Shown here: positions 12,257 to 50,248 of the stretch, piece after piece | Numbering within the stretch: position 1 is the first letter of the stretch | Layout: every line of letters starts with the position of its first letter | From: Lepas anatifera | Lineage: Eukaryota; Arthropoda; Thecostraca; Lepadidae | NCBI GenBank assembly: GCA_034440635.1 | Contig: JAOTON010000472.1 | Location: 434,001-498,000 of the forward strand | Reading direction: 5' to 3' | Length of the DNA: 64,000 nucleotides | Notes under the pieces: generated by a model | Databases searched by the model: none | Told to the model about the DNA's origin: nothing | The model's input: the letters and a program-made list of their open reading frames with translations, nothing else | Translations under genes and position numbers: made by a program

Positions 12257-12999
12257 ATCAGCGACAAGCCCCTTTTCCGTACATCCACGACTGTGATTGA
12301 TGCAAGGCCGTGACCCGAATTCTGGGATGACTTCGCGTTTAGCCCAAGGCGTGCATCACTCAGACGTATGGTGAACTGATATCATCGGATATGTGCGTAT
12401 AACGGTCAATGCAACGAATCCTACGCATAGACTATGAAGGATCGTACAAATAAACTAAAACATGGCACAATACTTGGATCAAGGAGTGCGATACGATCGG
12501 TCCATGGGGTACAATCGACCGTTAGCCCCGCCCAAAGCCGGTGGTGCTGTTCTCTAGCGTGCAATACACGAGCGGCTCTGAGCACTGTATGGAGTGCATA
12601 GGATACGGGCCGCGTCTGCCGGCAGAAATTCAGTACTCCGGTCACCGAGACCATCGATTTCCCCACTCAGAAGCAACGGAGGTTACGTTCATCTTGCTTA
12701 GAATCCGGCAACTGAACCGTGCCAGTGCGCAAATAGCATCTGCCGGCTTCGAATAAAATAAAAAGAGGAATTCTCAGGTTTAAACAAAGATCACATGCGC
12801 ATTCAATCTTTATCAAGATGGCAGATACTGAAACAGGTCTCTACAGCCACCTGCTGATTGAGACCAGTCAACAACAGAGATCCACGGCATGGCATGACAA
12901 AATTAAAGCTGCAATAATTAGATTACAGTCCATCTCCTATTATGGGCTCTCTCTCTCTCTCTGTCCGTAAAGTTTCCCCCATCGCTTGGGGTTCTGAGT

Positions 13000-13929
13000 T
13001 TATTTCACTACATGCAGAAAAAGATCGCTCCTTATTGAATCACCAAAATGTTTATGCACTCAGGTCAATGGTCTGACCTCCAGAGGCCAAGTTAGGTAAA
13101 GATGGGCTATTTTCACTCAAATATGCAGTGCTTAAGCAAACTGGGCATAACTCGTATGCCATTAGAGCTGTTGAGATCTGGTAAAGTAAATTTGATAGAA
13201 AAATGCCAGATCAATTTCCGCTATGTGGAACGTAATGACCTCCCGCCAGTGGTTTGAACTCCAGAGGTCACCTCGTGACCTAATATGACCTGAGGTCACG
13301 AAAGGTCCGAAAGTGACCTTGCCGTATATCAAATGAAAGCCAGTGACGAGACATACACGATGATGTTTGATTCAGCGCTCTAGCTTAATTAGGTCAAAAG
13401 TTATTGTCAAAATAGTTTTTGACCCCTTGGTGACCTTAGATGACCGCAGAGAAGCCAAAGGGCGAATATTGCCCCTGGGATCCGTGAAGGGGTGTCCAAG
13501 AACGCTTTTCTGAGCAAACTGAGCATTTGAAATCGTTTTTGTGACTTTTAGATCATAAAACATCTTGACCCCCATGCTTTTTCAATGGGAATGGCCACCT
13601 CGTGACCTGACCTCGGGTCAGGAAATCGAAAAATCCCGGATATAAATCTTGTAGACCCCGGAGGGGCCATGAGGTGTAGGAAGTTTCAAATCGATCGACT
13701 TAGAAATGTATCTCTTTAAGAGCTCAAAAGTTGAGGCGAGGTGATCTTGGTTGACCTCGCCTGGTGACCTGACCTAAGGTGACCCGGGGTAAAAATTTTC
13801 AGGGACGGTGGAAAAATGATGGGGTGAGAGGTAGAGCCCTCAACCGCGGTGCTGCGCCTCGTCGTTTTTCTGCTATCCCGGAAAAAACTGTAGGGGAGCC
13901 ATCGATGCCCCCGGTGGGACGAGGGTTAA
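13000..13929 (-). mobile_element. TTAA-bounded, AGGTCA-rich element (copy)
   Basis: Read on the minus strand from the TTAA at 13926, it is colinear with 52041-52889: C/G-rich terminus, GGGATAGCAGAAAAACG, a CGACGAGG/CGCAGCAC arm, CCCCATCATTTTTCCAC, then many AGGTCA blocks. The left boundary is not sharp. Confidence 0.6.
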
Positions 13930-14427
13930 CATGGCCTGGGTGACGGCACCAAACTTAGGACCTGGCCTATTTCGCACCCGACTTCATCTTGTCCCCAACT
14001 CAAAGCGGCCCAACACGGCCTCCGACCCAGAACGGTGCCTCTGAGCGGACGAGAATTCTTCGTTGTTCCGCGACTGGCTATGCAGATACAATTTCCCTCG
14101 GTCTATATGATGGTCGGTTCCGTATTGCGCTCACAGAAAGCTGGGCCTGATTTCGGGACATTCCAACTGACGACGAGCAACATACATCGTTATAATACAT
14201 ATAATACAACATACATAAAACACACACACACAATGTCTCATTCACCATGTATTTTCTCACTTATTTGGACTTCAGCATCAAAACACAATACTCACAATAC
14301 AGTAAAACAATACAAAGCACGGTTTCAATATTTGCGAGTAAAAGCACACTTCAGCAATTTGTACATTGACACAAATGGACAGAAATAGTGCGCTGAAGGG
14401 CGATCGCTGTACCCACGTGTCAGCTCC

Positions 14428-14500
14428 CGTTAGTTAGTTAGTTAAGGGCTTTTTATAAGGCGTTCTGTGCAAAGCCAACCTTTGCCCGCCTCTACAGTAT
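14428..14500 (-). mobile_element. 3' end of an I/Jockey-like LINE
   Basis: On the minus strand it matches the end of the LINE at 17950: AGAGGCGGGCAAAGG, AGAACGCC, ATAAAAAGCC, then a (TAAC)n tail. Confidence 0.65.
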
Positions 14501-14725
14501 GGGGGAGAATTTGCCGGGAGGGGTGTTTACTTTAATGTCGCAGAACAAAGCGGCGAAGCTTATTTCAAGGAATGGGTCGCGAAGTGTAGCAACACTTGCG
14601 AGGGAAAGGGATTGCTACGGCAGAGATGCCGAGCCTTGACGTCCGCTATAGGTCTGCCATCTCGCGACTGAGATCGGGGCAGGTGCTGCCCCTATCTGGA
14701 GGAGTCGGACCAGCACGGAGGCGAC

Positions 14726-14985
14726 GGCGCAGAGGTGAAGCCACGCCTCCCAGAACAAACTGTGGCTGGGCGCAGAGGTGAAGTCACGCCTCCAAGAACA
14801 AACTGTGGCTGGGCGCAGAGGTGAAGTCACGCCTCCAAGAACAAACTGTGGCTGGGCGCAGAGGTGAAGTCACGCCTCCCAGAACAAACTGTGGCTGGGC
14901 GCAGAGGTGAAGTCACGCCTCCAAGAACAAACTGTGGCTGGGCGCAGAGGTGAAGTCACGCCTCCAAGAACAAACTGTGGCTGCG
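14726..14985 (+). repeat. 43-bp minisatellite, about 6 units
   Basis: Units start GCGCAGAGGTGAAGTCACGC and include CAAGAACAAACTGTGGCTGG; near-perfect copies at 43-bp spacing, about 725 bp downstream of the DDX41 stop. Confidence 0.93.
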
Positions 14986-15709
14986 TTAGTGGCACATGTT
15001 CCGCACTGGTTAGCGGCCTTCTGAGTCACTGGTGAGTAGATGATTTTCATCAAAATATAAAAACACTGCAGATTATTCCAATCTTTGACAATACGGGAAA
15101 AGCATGGCCCATAGAAGACCAGGATTTACTCCTCCAATTGAGAAAGCCCGTTCCATGAGTGCCTGGTGAAATCCCCTAGCCACATTTTCGCCCGGAAATT
15201 CGTTAATCTAAGACATCTTTTTCTTCATTACGCATGGGCCTGCCAGCATTCTTCCCAATCCAAGCTGGCACTTAATAATACTATTAGGTACTCTTCCAAT
15301 AGTGATTACATTCACTAAGCCTTAGAATCTTCTTCAATCAACACAAACACACTTGTAATGCTAGTCATACCAGCATGTCTAACTAGACCAAACACTCGTT
15401 GTACGAGACTTATCCTCCTTCAGCTGCCGAAGCTCGATTCATTCTGATCCAACGAGGCTGAAGTGCTTTCACTTGCCTCACCACCGCAACCTTCTTCTAA
15501 ACACACATCTACCAGACAAATGATGACTTCCACTTGAAACAGATATGAGAGCGATGTAACATACCGGCGATGAGACACTTACACAGAGGTAACCAACGCG
15601 TCCGACGGCCTCCGCTCACAGTACAGAACACAGCCGTACCCCCACCCCAGCCTCAGCAGCTCGGCACCGCTGCAGTACCGATGTACGCGTACACGGCGCA
15701 CCGGTGGCC

Positions 15710-41838
<26,129 letters not shown>

Positions 41839-43360
41839 CTTTGCCGGTCTTGACGTAGGTCTTCGGTTATCTGATTGATTGGGTTATTCAAAATCCAAGC
41901 TTGAATCCCATACTGATCAACCAGGAAGTGGTGGGCAGAGACAGACTGAGAGACAAATTTACTTGTTCGTAAATGGCACAGATGGACAGATTAAATAATA
42001 ACAACAATGAATACAATAACAATACAATAACAATAAAATAAAAAGATGAAAAATAAATACTAGCAGTAAAGATGCAGCAAAGCAAAGTGGCGGCGAGGTG
42101 CTGCTGGGGGCACAACACAAAACACGTGGTGAGTTGTTGTTTGTGGTTTATTAGTTATGTTCATTTTCAACGAAAGCTTCTGGGAGAGCCAGGTGAGAAG
42201 TAAGATATAGTAATTGTAGTTGTAAGCACAGCAATAATATTTTTTAATTTTTGTCACGTGAAAAGGTCGCCGAAGATGTGGTGTCTAATAAAGGCTAAAG
42301 GTTCTAGACACCTGCAGGCTGATTGCGTCAGGCTTGCCGCAATTGTACTTTTTGTTCTGAAAATGTGTTTAGAAGCTGAATGCTTGACTCAGCTGATATT
42401 TGGGCTTTTTAATTCGTTATAATGGGTAGCATGTGAAAAAAGACCAATACCATAGTCAAATAAGCTGATTCAGACATCTTAAAAGCTCATTCTGAACAAA
42501 ATAAAGTGATGCGGCGTTTAGCCACGAACGTGAATTCTCTTTTGCTGCTTGCCCTGCAGTGCCCTGCAGCCGAGTTCCTCACTATATTTTGTATATAACA
42601 GTTTAGAATAACGTGTTTTAAGAGTATAAGAGTAATATCCCGAAAACATTTCTAATTAATTGAGTTTAGAATAAGCCGGTGTGCACTCTATCCATCTATC
42701 CGTAGACTTAGGTGCATTGTGTTCATAGTGGTTGACAGTAAGATCATCTGTAAAGCACTCGTGCCGTAATAAAAATTGCATTGAAACATTGCCTAAACAA
42801 TCACCTTTCAACACCTTTCTGGTGTTTCAACACCTTTAAAACCTTGACCTAGGTACTTGGTTCCACGCTTTGTTATCTAGTTGGGTTTCCTTCCGTGATG
42901 CCTGCTGTTGTCATGGAAACAGTAGTATTATAGAGAAGAAGTGCAAGAAAATTTAGTCACTGATTTTAGTCCAGACACACACAAGTTTAGAAATCCTTCT
43001 TCGCATAACTCCTTTGCCAGCAAGTTCACCAAGGAAATGTGCTGACGATCCCAAAGTTTGAGCTGCACTATGAGGGACCCTTTCTGTAGAGTATGGTATT
43101 AACAGAACAAGATGTTTCGGTCAAGTCTCATAAGCTGAAGTCCAACAGTTCCCCGGTATTATCGCAGTAGGTGGATCACATCTCGCGGTTCAAAAGGATC
43201 ACATCAGAAGGTCCACAGTTTATATGTTCTACCGCTTAAAATGTCTAACTTAAAAAAGTCAAACATTCAAAAGGTCCAAAGAAGCGTGCTCAGATGCATG
43301 AGAGTGGAGTGCATGATAACGCAGAGGCGTGCTAAGGCACCTGATAATAGGAGGCTATGA

Positions 43361-43563
43361 GGGTTAGGTTAGGTTAGGTTAGGTTAGGTTAGGTTAGGTT
43401 AGGTTAGGTTAGGTTAGGTTAGGTTAGGTTAGGTTAGGTTAGGTTAGGTTAGGTTAGGTTAGGTTAGGTTAGGTCAGGTCAGGTCAGGTCAGGTCAGGTC
43501 AGGTCAGGTCAGGTCAGGTCAGGTCAGGTCAGGTCAGGTCAGGTCAGGTCAGGTCAGGTCAGG
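43361..43563 (+). repeat. Interstitial telomere-like array (TTAGG)n-(TCAGG)n
   Basis: About 22 perfect TTAGG units change abruptly to about 18 perfect TCAGG units. TTAGG is the ancestral arthropod telomere repeat. Confidence 0.97.
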
Positions 43564-43864
43564 TGTGTATGCCCTAAGTCCCTATTTCCTAGTCTGGGGA
43601 TATCAACCCTCTTTCCAGAATCTGAGTGTGCCTCTGGTCTGGGTACCACTTTTCGAAATGTCATAGAAATATCCCCAAATTCTGCAAGAAAATCCCTAGA
43701 GATCAAACACCGAAGGAGGGGAAGTTTGAGTAGTGTTAAGTGGTACCCAGACCAGAGGTGCACTCAGATTCAGGAAAGAGGGGTGATATCCCCAGACTAG
43801 GAAATAGGGACCAAGGGCATACACAATTGAACTGGCCTGACCTGACCTAAAACTGACCTGACCT

Positions 43865-44028
43865 GACCCAACCTAACCTAACCTAACCTAACCTGACCTA
43901 ACCTAACCTAACCTAACCTAACCTAACCTAACCTAAGCTAATCTAATCTAATCTAACCTAACCTAACCTAACCTAACCTAACTAACCTAACCTAACCTAA
44001 CCTAACCTAACCTAACCTAACCTAACCC
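43865..44028 (-). repeat. Opposing CCTAA array
   Basis: Inverse of the left array, with point variants such as AAGCTAATCTAATC and one single-base gap, so it is more decayed than the left one. Confidence 0.95.
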
Positions 44029-44237
44029 TCATAGCCTCCTATTATCAGGTGCCTTAGCACGCCTCTGCGTTATCATGCACCCCACTCTCATGCATCTGAG
44101 CACGCCTCTTTGGGCCTTTTGAATATTTGACTTTTTTAAGCTAGAAATTTTGAGAGGTAGAACATATGAACTGTGGACCTTCTGATGTGATCCTTTGAAC
44201 CACGAGGTGTGATCCACCTACTGCGATAATACCCAGT

Positions 44238-44465
44238 TCCCCTTGGCCTGACCTGCTTCACCCACAGATCAAGATTATATGAATCCTGCAAAACCTTGTG
44301 TATTCTGTTTGCCAACTGTTTCCAGAAATCCTTGGACTCTGGACTCCTGCCTGAGCCCTGGAAGCTGGGACAATGGGTCCCATATTCAAGAAAGAAAATT
44401 GGCAACACCCTGGTAACTGCTGACTAGCGAGCCTCATCTGCCCCATGCAAGATCATGCAATTGTT
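44238..44465 (+). pseudogene. LINE reverse-transcriptase fragment (CR1/L2-like)
   Basis: Frames encode LDSGLLPEPWKLGQWVPYSR and KKIGNTLVTA, matching the pre-RT region of CR1/L2-type LINEs (ends abutting the foldback arm). Stops and shifts present. Confidence 0.65.
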
Positions 44466-44829
44466 GATAACAGACAGGCTTTTACTTTAAGTTCTATTTG
44501 TGTTTATTCAATATGTATAGAGTAAATCACGGAAAAATGTTTATTTGACCTTAGGTGACCTTTCAAAGGTCACAGGTCAAAAATGTTAGTACTAACTTCA
44601 GGAATGGGCTAGGAGGAAGTCCTAACTGAAATTCGAAGCTGATTCCATCCACACTTAAGTCAATACACATGTTGATACACATGTTTACTGAGAAAAGCCC
44701 ATTCATGTATTCCCCCCATGTGTCTGTAACATACGCGTCGGAAAAGGGGGCCAGGGGGCCTGGCCCCCACTTCTTGGCCAAAAATTTCATGATCTCAGTT
44801 AAAATGAGAGAAAGCCGGACATTCTTATA

Positions 44830-45345
44830 TCCATCCGCTGCGGTAAGCAACGAGGAGTCCAAATTCGAACAGTTTTTGATCCTGATGTTGAAAGTTTTTG
44901 TCAGCATCAGGTTGAAGTTTGGCTGGTCCCCCCCCACTTTTTTGCTGGTGGCGACACTTATGGTCTGTAATATAGTCTGCAAAGTATGGCAGCACGCCAG
45001 ACGAGTCACACCAGCCATCTAAAATACTCGCACCACCAGCCCCCAAAAATTTGCACCAATCTGCCACATACCAGGGAGAAAAATGCACCCATTCCTACCC
45101 ACACAATGCAATGCTACCTCTATGATTAGTTACTTAGTTAAGGACTTTTATAAGGCCCCTTCCTGTGTCTTAATAAGCATTCAGCCATTATGTGTTTGGT
45201 TAAAGGGTCACCTTCCTCCCATTGATCTTGCAAATTCGCACTATGCTGATAAAGTTCGCACCACTCACTCCAGTCTCCAAGAGCACTCACACCGATGAGA
45301 TCTCATCGAAAATTCCATACTTTGCACACTGGTCTGTAATGGGGA
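44830..45345 (-). repeat. Dispersed repeat family R, copy 2 (longest)
   Basis: Minus-strand copy containing both halves of the family: the 41325/61010 half (45000-45345) and the CAAACTTCAACCTGATGCTG half (44830-44965). Confidence 0.8.
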
Positions 45346-45625
45346 GGTCATGCTTTGTACATGACCGTAGGTCCCCAATACCAAAAATCCCGGAACATAT
45401 ATTGTAGCTCCTGGTGGGCCTACTATGAAGTATGAGTAAATTTGATTAATTAACCTTCTTTTTAGTTATGCAGTCCTAAGTATTTTTTTAGGTGAGGTCA
45501 CTTCACCTGGCCGGGTCACCTGACCAGATATGACCTTAAGCTAAAATTTTTAGGAAAGATGTAAAAATGATAGAGGAACAGCTTGACTAAGTTTTGCCAC
45601 GCTGTGCACCACTGTTTTTAGGTTG
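45346..45625 (+). mobile_element. Truncated AGGTCA-rich element
   Basis: Same order as 13600-13870: AAATCCCGG, ACATATATTGTAG, GGTGAGGTCA, CACCTGACC, AAAATTTTTAGGAAAGATGT, AAAAATGATAG. Ends before the TTAA terminus. Confidence 0.6.
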
Positions 45626-45699
45626 CTTCAGAAAACCCCAAGGAATGTTTAAAAAGACGGTTCAGAAAACCCCAAGCAATGTTTTTTCAGCACGGTTTT

Positions 45700-47461
45700 C
45701 ACCCTTGAGGAATCAAATGTCCATACCTTCGTGCCTTGTTACTTTGGCCCACTACTTGAAGACATCCCCATCTCCAATCAGGCCGTCTTTTTCTTTTCCA
45801 AACTGACCTCTCTCAGGATCACTAGCTCACCAGGGCCTGATCTCCTTCACCCCCGCATACTTCATGATGCTGCAGAATCCCTGTGTCCCCCCTCTCACTG
45901 TTGTACCGGAAGTCACTTGATACTGGTACAATTCCGAGGGATTAAGCTTGCATCTGGTGTGCCTATCTACAAAAAGGGAGACAAACATAACCCCAATAAC
46001 TACCGTCTTGTGAGTTTGACGTCGGTAGCCTGCAGATTCTGAATCCCTGGTGAAAGACGACTCCTTGATCACCTAAACGAAGCGGTCTCTTGTCAATACA
46101 CCAACATGGGTTTCGCCCCAAACGATCATGTGATTCCCAGCTGTTAGAAACACTCAACGATTGGACACAAATTCTAGAGGATAGCTCACCTGTTGATGCA
46201 GTCTACCTTGATTTCAGGAAGGCGTTTGATGCTGTCCCTCATGAGCGCCTCTTGAGAAAGCTTGAGGCTTACAGAGTTGGTGGTAAATTACTCCTATGGA
46301 TTCGGTCGTTTTTGTCGGATCGTCGACAGCGGGTAGTCGTCGAGGGATCAACCTCTGAGTGGAGCAAGGTTGTCAGTGGAGTGCCGCAGGGCTCTGTGCT
46401 TGGTCCCCTGCTATTCTTACTGTTCATTAACGACCTGCCTGACTCTGTCCGATCATACATCAAGATATTCGCCGATGACACCAAACTTTATGCCAGAGTG
46501 GACCAAAACTCCTCAGTAGATTCCCTCCAGTCAGACATCGAATGAGTACAGTCCTGGTCATCTACATGGCAGATGCCTTTCAATAGAGAGAAATGTGTTG
46601 TCTTGCACATCGGGAGCAACATCATTCCTCACAGATATCAGATGAGCAGCACCACACTGAATGCAACGGACACTGAAGGAGACCTAGGTGTCATTATGGA
46701 TAGGGATCTCAAGTTCCGGCAGCAGGCAGCAACTTCTGTCTCCAAAGCAAACAGAGTATTGGGAGTCATCAAGAAGTCGTGTGCCAACATCGATACCTTT
46801 ACTTTACCTCTTCTGTTCAAGACGCTTGTCCGTCCATTGCTAGAATATGGTAATGTATGCTGGGGGCCCTTTAATCGCTCCGATCAGATGCTTGTCAAGA
46901 GGGTCCAGCGTCGGGCCACTCGCATGATCAGCTCATTGAGAGGTTTATCTTACCCCGAGCGCTTGCGTGCCTTGAGGCTTCCCTCGCTCTACTACCGGCG
47001 TCGTCGAGGGGATATGGTTAGGGTCTTCCAGCTACCTCATGGGCTTATAGATCAGAGGTGTTCCCCAGTTTTTCCTCTTGGATAGAGGTTCTCGCACTCG
47101 TGGACACCCATGGAAGCTGTTGAAACCTACTGCAGTTTCGAGACAGCGTCGCACGTTTTTCGGGGTTCGGATAGTCAATGACTGGAACTCCCTGCCTTAC
47201 TCGGTGGTGAGTGTCAACACCGTTGACCAGTTTAAGGCCAAGCTCGACGTCTTCTGGGCCCCTATCATGTATGATGTCCCAGAGTGCCCGGAGTAGTCCT
47301 CCTTCACCTTTCTACTGGCAGTAATTGGCCAGTCTTCCCTTCTTCTCAGGAAAAGTCCCTGAGTAAGACTGAGCTAGGTCTCATATACAAGGAGCTTGTG
47401 GGAGACCGGAGCCAACAGGCCTAGTGGCCTCCAAATAATCCGAAAGTTTAGATTAGATTAG
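45700..47461 (+). pseudogene. CR1/L2-like LINE, RT domain, broken copy
   Basis: Reverse transcriptase over three frames: GPDLLHPRILHDAAESLCPP, KGDKHNPNNYRLVSLTSVAC, then [59 protein letters not shown] and [14 protein letters not shown] (FADD catalytic box). An in-frame TGA follows at 46543, then MPFNREKCVVLHIG and the thumb-like WGPFNRSDQMLVKRVQRRAT up to 47296. 3' end is a GATTA-type microsatellite at 47449-47461. At least three lesions, so inactive. Confidence 0.9.
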
Positions 47462-47469
47462 AAGACCCC

Positions 47470-48757
47470 CACCCAGGCGAAGGTTAAAGAAGTTGTATGG
47501 TTACAGGGTGAAGGAAATCTCACATGGGTCAGGGCTTTTCTATCTCATTGACAGCAGAGAGTGGTGGTAGGTACTGCGTCCCATTGGCTGAGGGTGTCGA
47601 GTTGAGTCCCTGAGGGGTCAGTTCTTGGCCCAATCCTGTTTTTGAATTACATCAATGACCTGCCTGATGTTGTGGAATGTAGTATTAAGATATCTGCAGA
47701 TGATATTCAGGTGATATTCCACAGCTCTGTGTGGGACCTGGTCTCCAGCGGCGCTCTTCAAAGAGACATAAACAGCCTGATTAAATGGTCTGCTCACTGG
47801 CATCTCGCTTTGAATTTAGACAAATTTTAAGTCCTGCATCTTGACCCAACCAATGTACACCACAGGTACTCCATGATGAGGGCTCAGATCCATGAGTCAT
47901 CTGGGGAGAGAGACCTAGGCATCGTGATTGATGGCGGTGTCAAGTTTTGAGAGCAGGCTTGTATAGCTATTGCCAGAGCAAACGGTACTCGCGGTTATTC
48001 GTAAGTCGTTCGCTTCACGCTTCCCGGACCGTACAAGGCTCTTTGTGCGCCCACTGGTGGAATATGGCAACAGTGTGTGGGGCCCATTCAACCACACTAA
48101 CCAGAAGCTGGTAGAAAAAGTATAGAGGCGTGCAATCAGCTTGATGCAGTCCCTTTGTCACTTACCTTACCAGAGAGACTGCAAGCATTAGATCTCCCAT
48201 CCCTGTACTACTGCAGATGTAGGGGGGGACATGATCAAGCTGAACCAGCTGATGAACGGAAACATATATAAGGATTTCACGCAGTTTGTTGCTCTGGACC
48301 CCAACACACGCACTCGAGGTCATTCTAAGAAGTTGGTTGAACCATCAGCTCAAATAAGAGTTAGTTGTTGCACCATTGGGGTCCGGTCTATATCCGATTG
48401 GAACTTTCTCCCTGACTCTGTTGTTACAGTACAAACTGTGTCCCAATTTAGAAGTGGCCTAGGTGAACACTGGGCCCATGTCTCAATTACATTATCCCTG
48501 AGAACTAGTGAGTTAAGCACATCAAAATTGAGCTCGTGGAAAACCATTGGCAGACGCAGGTGGGGTGTATTCCGCCCATGCTCCCAAAGCACTGCAAACT
48601 ATCTTTTGCCCCTCGGCCGGATTTTTTTAAAGGTGTTCACACTAGGTCTGTAGAGCAAAAATATTCGCTCACACCCCCATGTTATACTTGTCATTGATAA
48701 TTCACATCAATTTCTGTGATAAGCACATACTGTGCCAATGATGTAGATGTAGATGTG
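47470..48757 (+). pseudogene. Second, older CR1/L2-like LINE copy
   Basis: Follows the first head-to-tail: LRGQFLAQSCF-type start, LNYINDLPDVVECSIKISAD, LIKWSAHWHLALNLDKF, then fragments up to SDWNFLPDSVVTVQTVSQF at 48440. Many stops. The 3' end is GATGTAGATGTAGATGT at 48739-48757. Confidence 0.8.
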
Positions 48758-48884
48758 TGGTATCAAAGTGTCACCGAATTCAAGAAACGTGTTGTTTTAT
48801 ACCTACGTGACAGGAGATAATGACGATCGACTGTGCCTGTTTCTGTATCGATATTTATTGTTTTAAACCTTTTGACTTCACCTG

Positions 48885-48965
48885 TCAGTGGGTGCCCAAT
48901 GGTCAGTGGGTGCCCAATGGGTGCCCAATGGGCACCCACTGACATGGGCACTGCCCATGCCTGTT
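48885..48965. repeat. Short GGGTGCCCAATGG repeats
   Basis: Direct and inverted copies of CAGTGGGTGCCCAATGG cluster here. Confidence 0.7.
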
Positions 48966-49049
48966 GGTGATTCTTGAAATACATACGTGCATACATACAT
49001 ACAATTTGCACTGTCAGCCACCTAAAATATATTGCGGGAGAGGCTGGGA

Positions 49050-50074
49050 TGGCTGCCCTCTGATCTAATTGCTGATTTTAGCACAATCACCCTCGCCAAT
49101 AAAGTTTTGAGTTGTAATGAGCCAGAAGCTTGTCATCAGTATTGTGCACAAACAGCTGAAGGAGAGAATGGGAGGCCAGACAAGATTTCCTTTTCATGTG
49201 CCTTGGTCTCGTATGGAAACTGGAAAGCATAGATTCCAGTGTCGTGCCCCCGCTTTGTACAACCAGCTGCCTCCCGACTTATATGAGCTTGGAGCAAAGC
49301 GATATGAGCCTCGGGCACTGCGTCGCCATATGTTAAACCGCAGCCGATGATGTCGTGCTGTGCTACAGGCAAGCTGGAGTTAGTTACTTTGATGTGCCTG
49401 CATTGGGGAGGCCGGTTGTCATGCTTTGCGTTTTCAAGGTGCAATAATGTGCGGGTTATGTTTGTGCTTGAGGTGATGAGTGTGCGCTTTAGTTCCAAAA
49501 CCTATTGCATGATTTTTATGACTGGGTCCTAATAGCCACTTTCGTACTATGAATGTTCTCTGACATACAGGGCAGTCCTATGTGGAAGGTATGCTTCTTT
49601 TGAACACCTCGACCGTGGCTCCGTGAAGGCTCCGTGACGACTGTGACGGATAGAAAAAATAGTGTAACAGCACTGGGTACCACATGAAAATTAAGACAAA
49701 AGTATAGCATTCGCCTTTTATCTCAGGTCAATACTGGGTAACTGTAGGTCTGTAAAGTGGCAAGTATATAACATTTTGTCGCTCTAGCTTCTGCCAAAAT
49801 GGAGCTAGATTTAATATTGAAGGGCGATTACAGTTTTCTCTTTAAACCGCGTCGAATGATATAACATAAGACCATATTAAATCAGTATGGATAATTAGCC
49901 TGGCCTAAGGTAAGGTCAAGGTCACCTTTTGACGCAACATGACCATGATTCCTGTCGGTCGACTCACAGTGACAGCACTAATACATTGACCCCAAAATAA
50001 AAAGCTCATTCACCAAATTGTTCTCAAAATATTGCATAATCGCTTTGTATATAATGTGCACTTAATGAAGTATC
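49050..50074. other. No recognisable gene
   Basis: A plus-strand open stretch 49117-49350 (RFPFHVPWSRMETGKHRFQC, YNQLPPDLYE) looks like a further retroelement C-terminal fragment; the rest holds nothing I recognise. Confidence 0.4.
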
Positions 50075-50098
50075 ATGTTCATCGTTTACAGACCTACC

Positions 50099-50248
50099 AT
50101 GGAGGCTGGGATCAGGACGTGGCTAGTTGTTGTCTGTGCAGCTTTGGCTGTGAAACAGGCCAGCTGTTCACTGAGTGATGAATACTTTAAGCTTACTGCG
50201 AACGACATCGATGGCAAGCCTGTGGACTTCGCCCAGTTCAAAGGCATG
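50099..50248 (+). CDS. GPX7/8-like exon 1
   Basis: 50 codons: signal peptide and DEYFKLTANDIDGKPVDF, the first strand and loop of the thioredoxin-like fold. Donor ATG|GTGAGT, phase 0. Confidence 0.88.

Larger units (their letters stand above)
43155..44233. mobile_element. Foldback element built on TTAGG/TCAGG arrays
   Basis: Arms 43155-43652 and 43738-44233 are inverted copies with an 85-bp loop. From outside inward each arm has about 205 bp unique sequence (GGTATTATCGCAGTAGGTGG...), a (TTAGG)n array (43363-43473, about 22 units; right arm as CCTAA), a TCAGG array (43474-43563 in the left arm, mostly lost in the right), and about 90 bp unique (GTGTATGCCC...GGTACCACTT). No ORF of note. Confidence 0.9.

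Noticed and set aside
43361..44028. A chromosome end
   Set aside because: The TTAGG arrays are short, inverted against each other and flanked by ordinary sequence on both sides, so they are interstitial.
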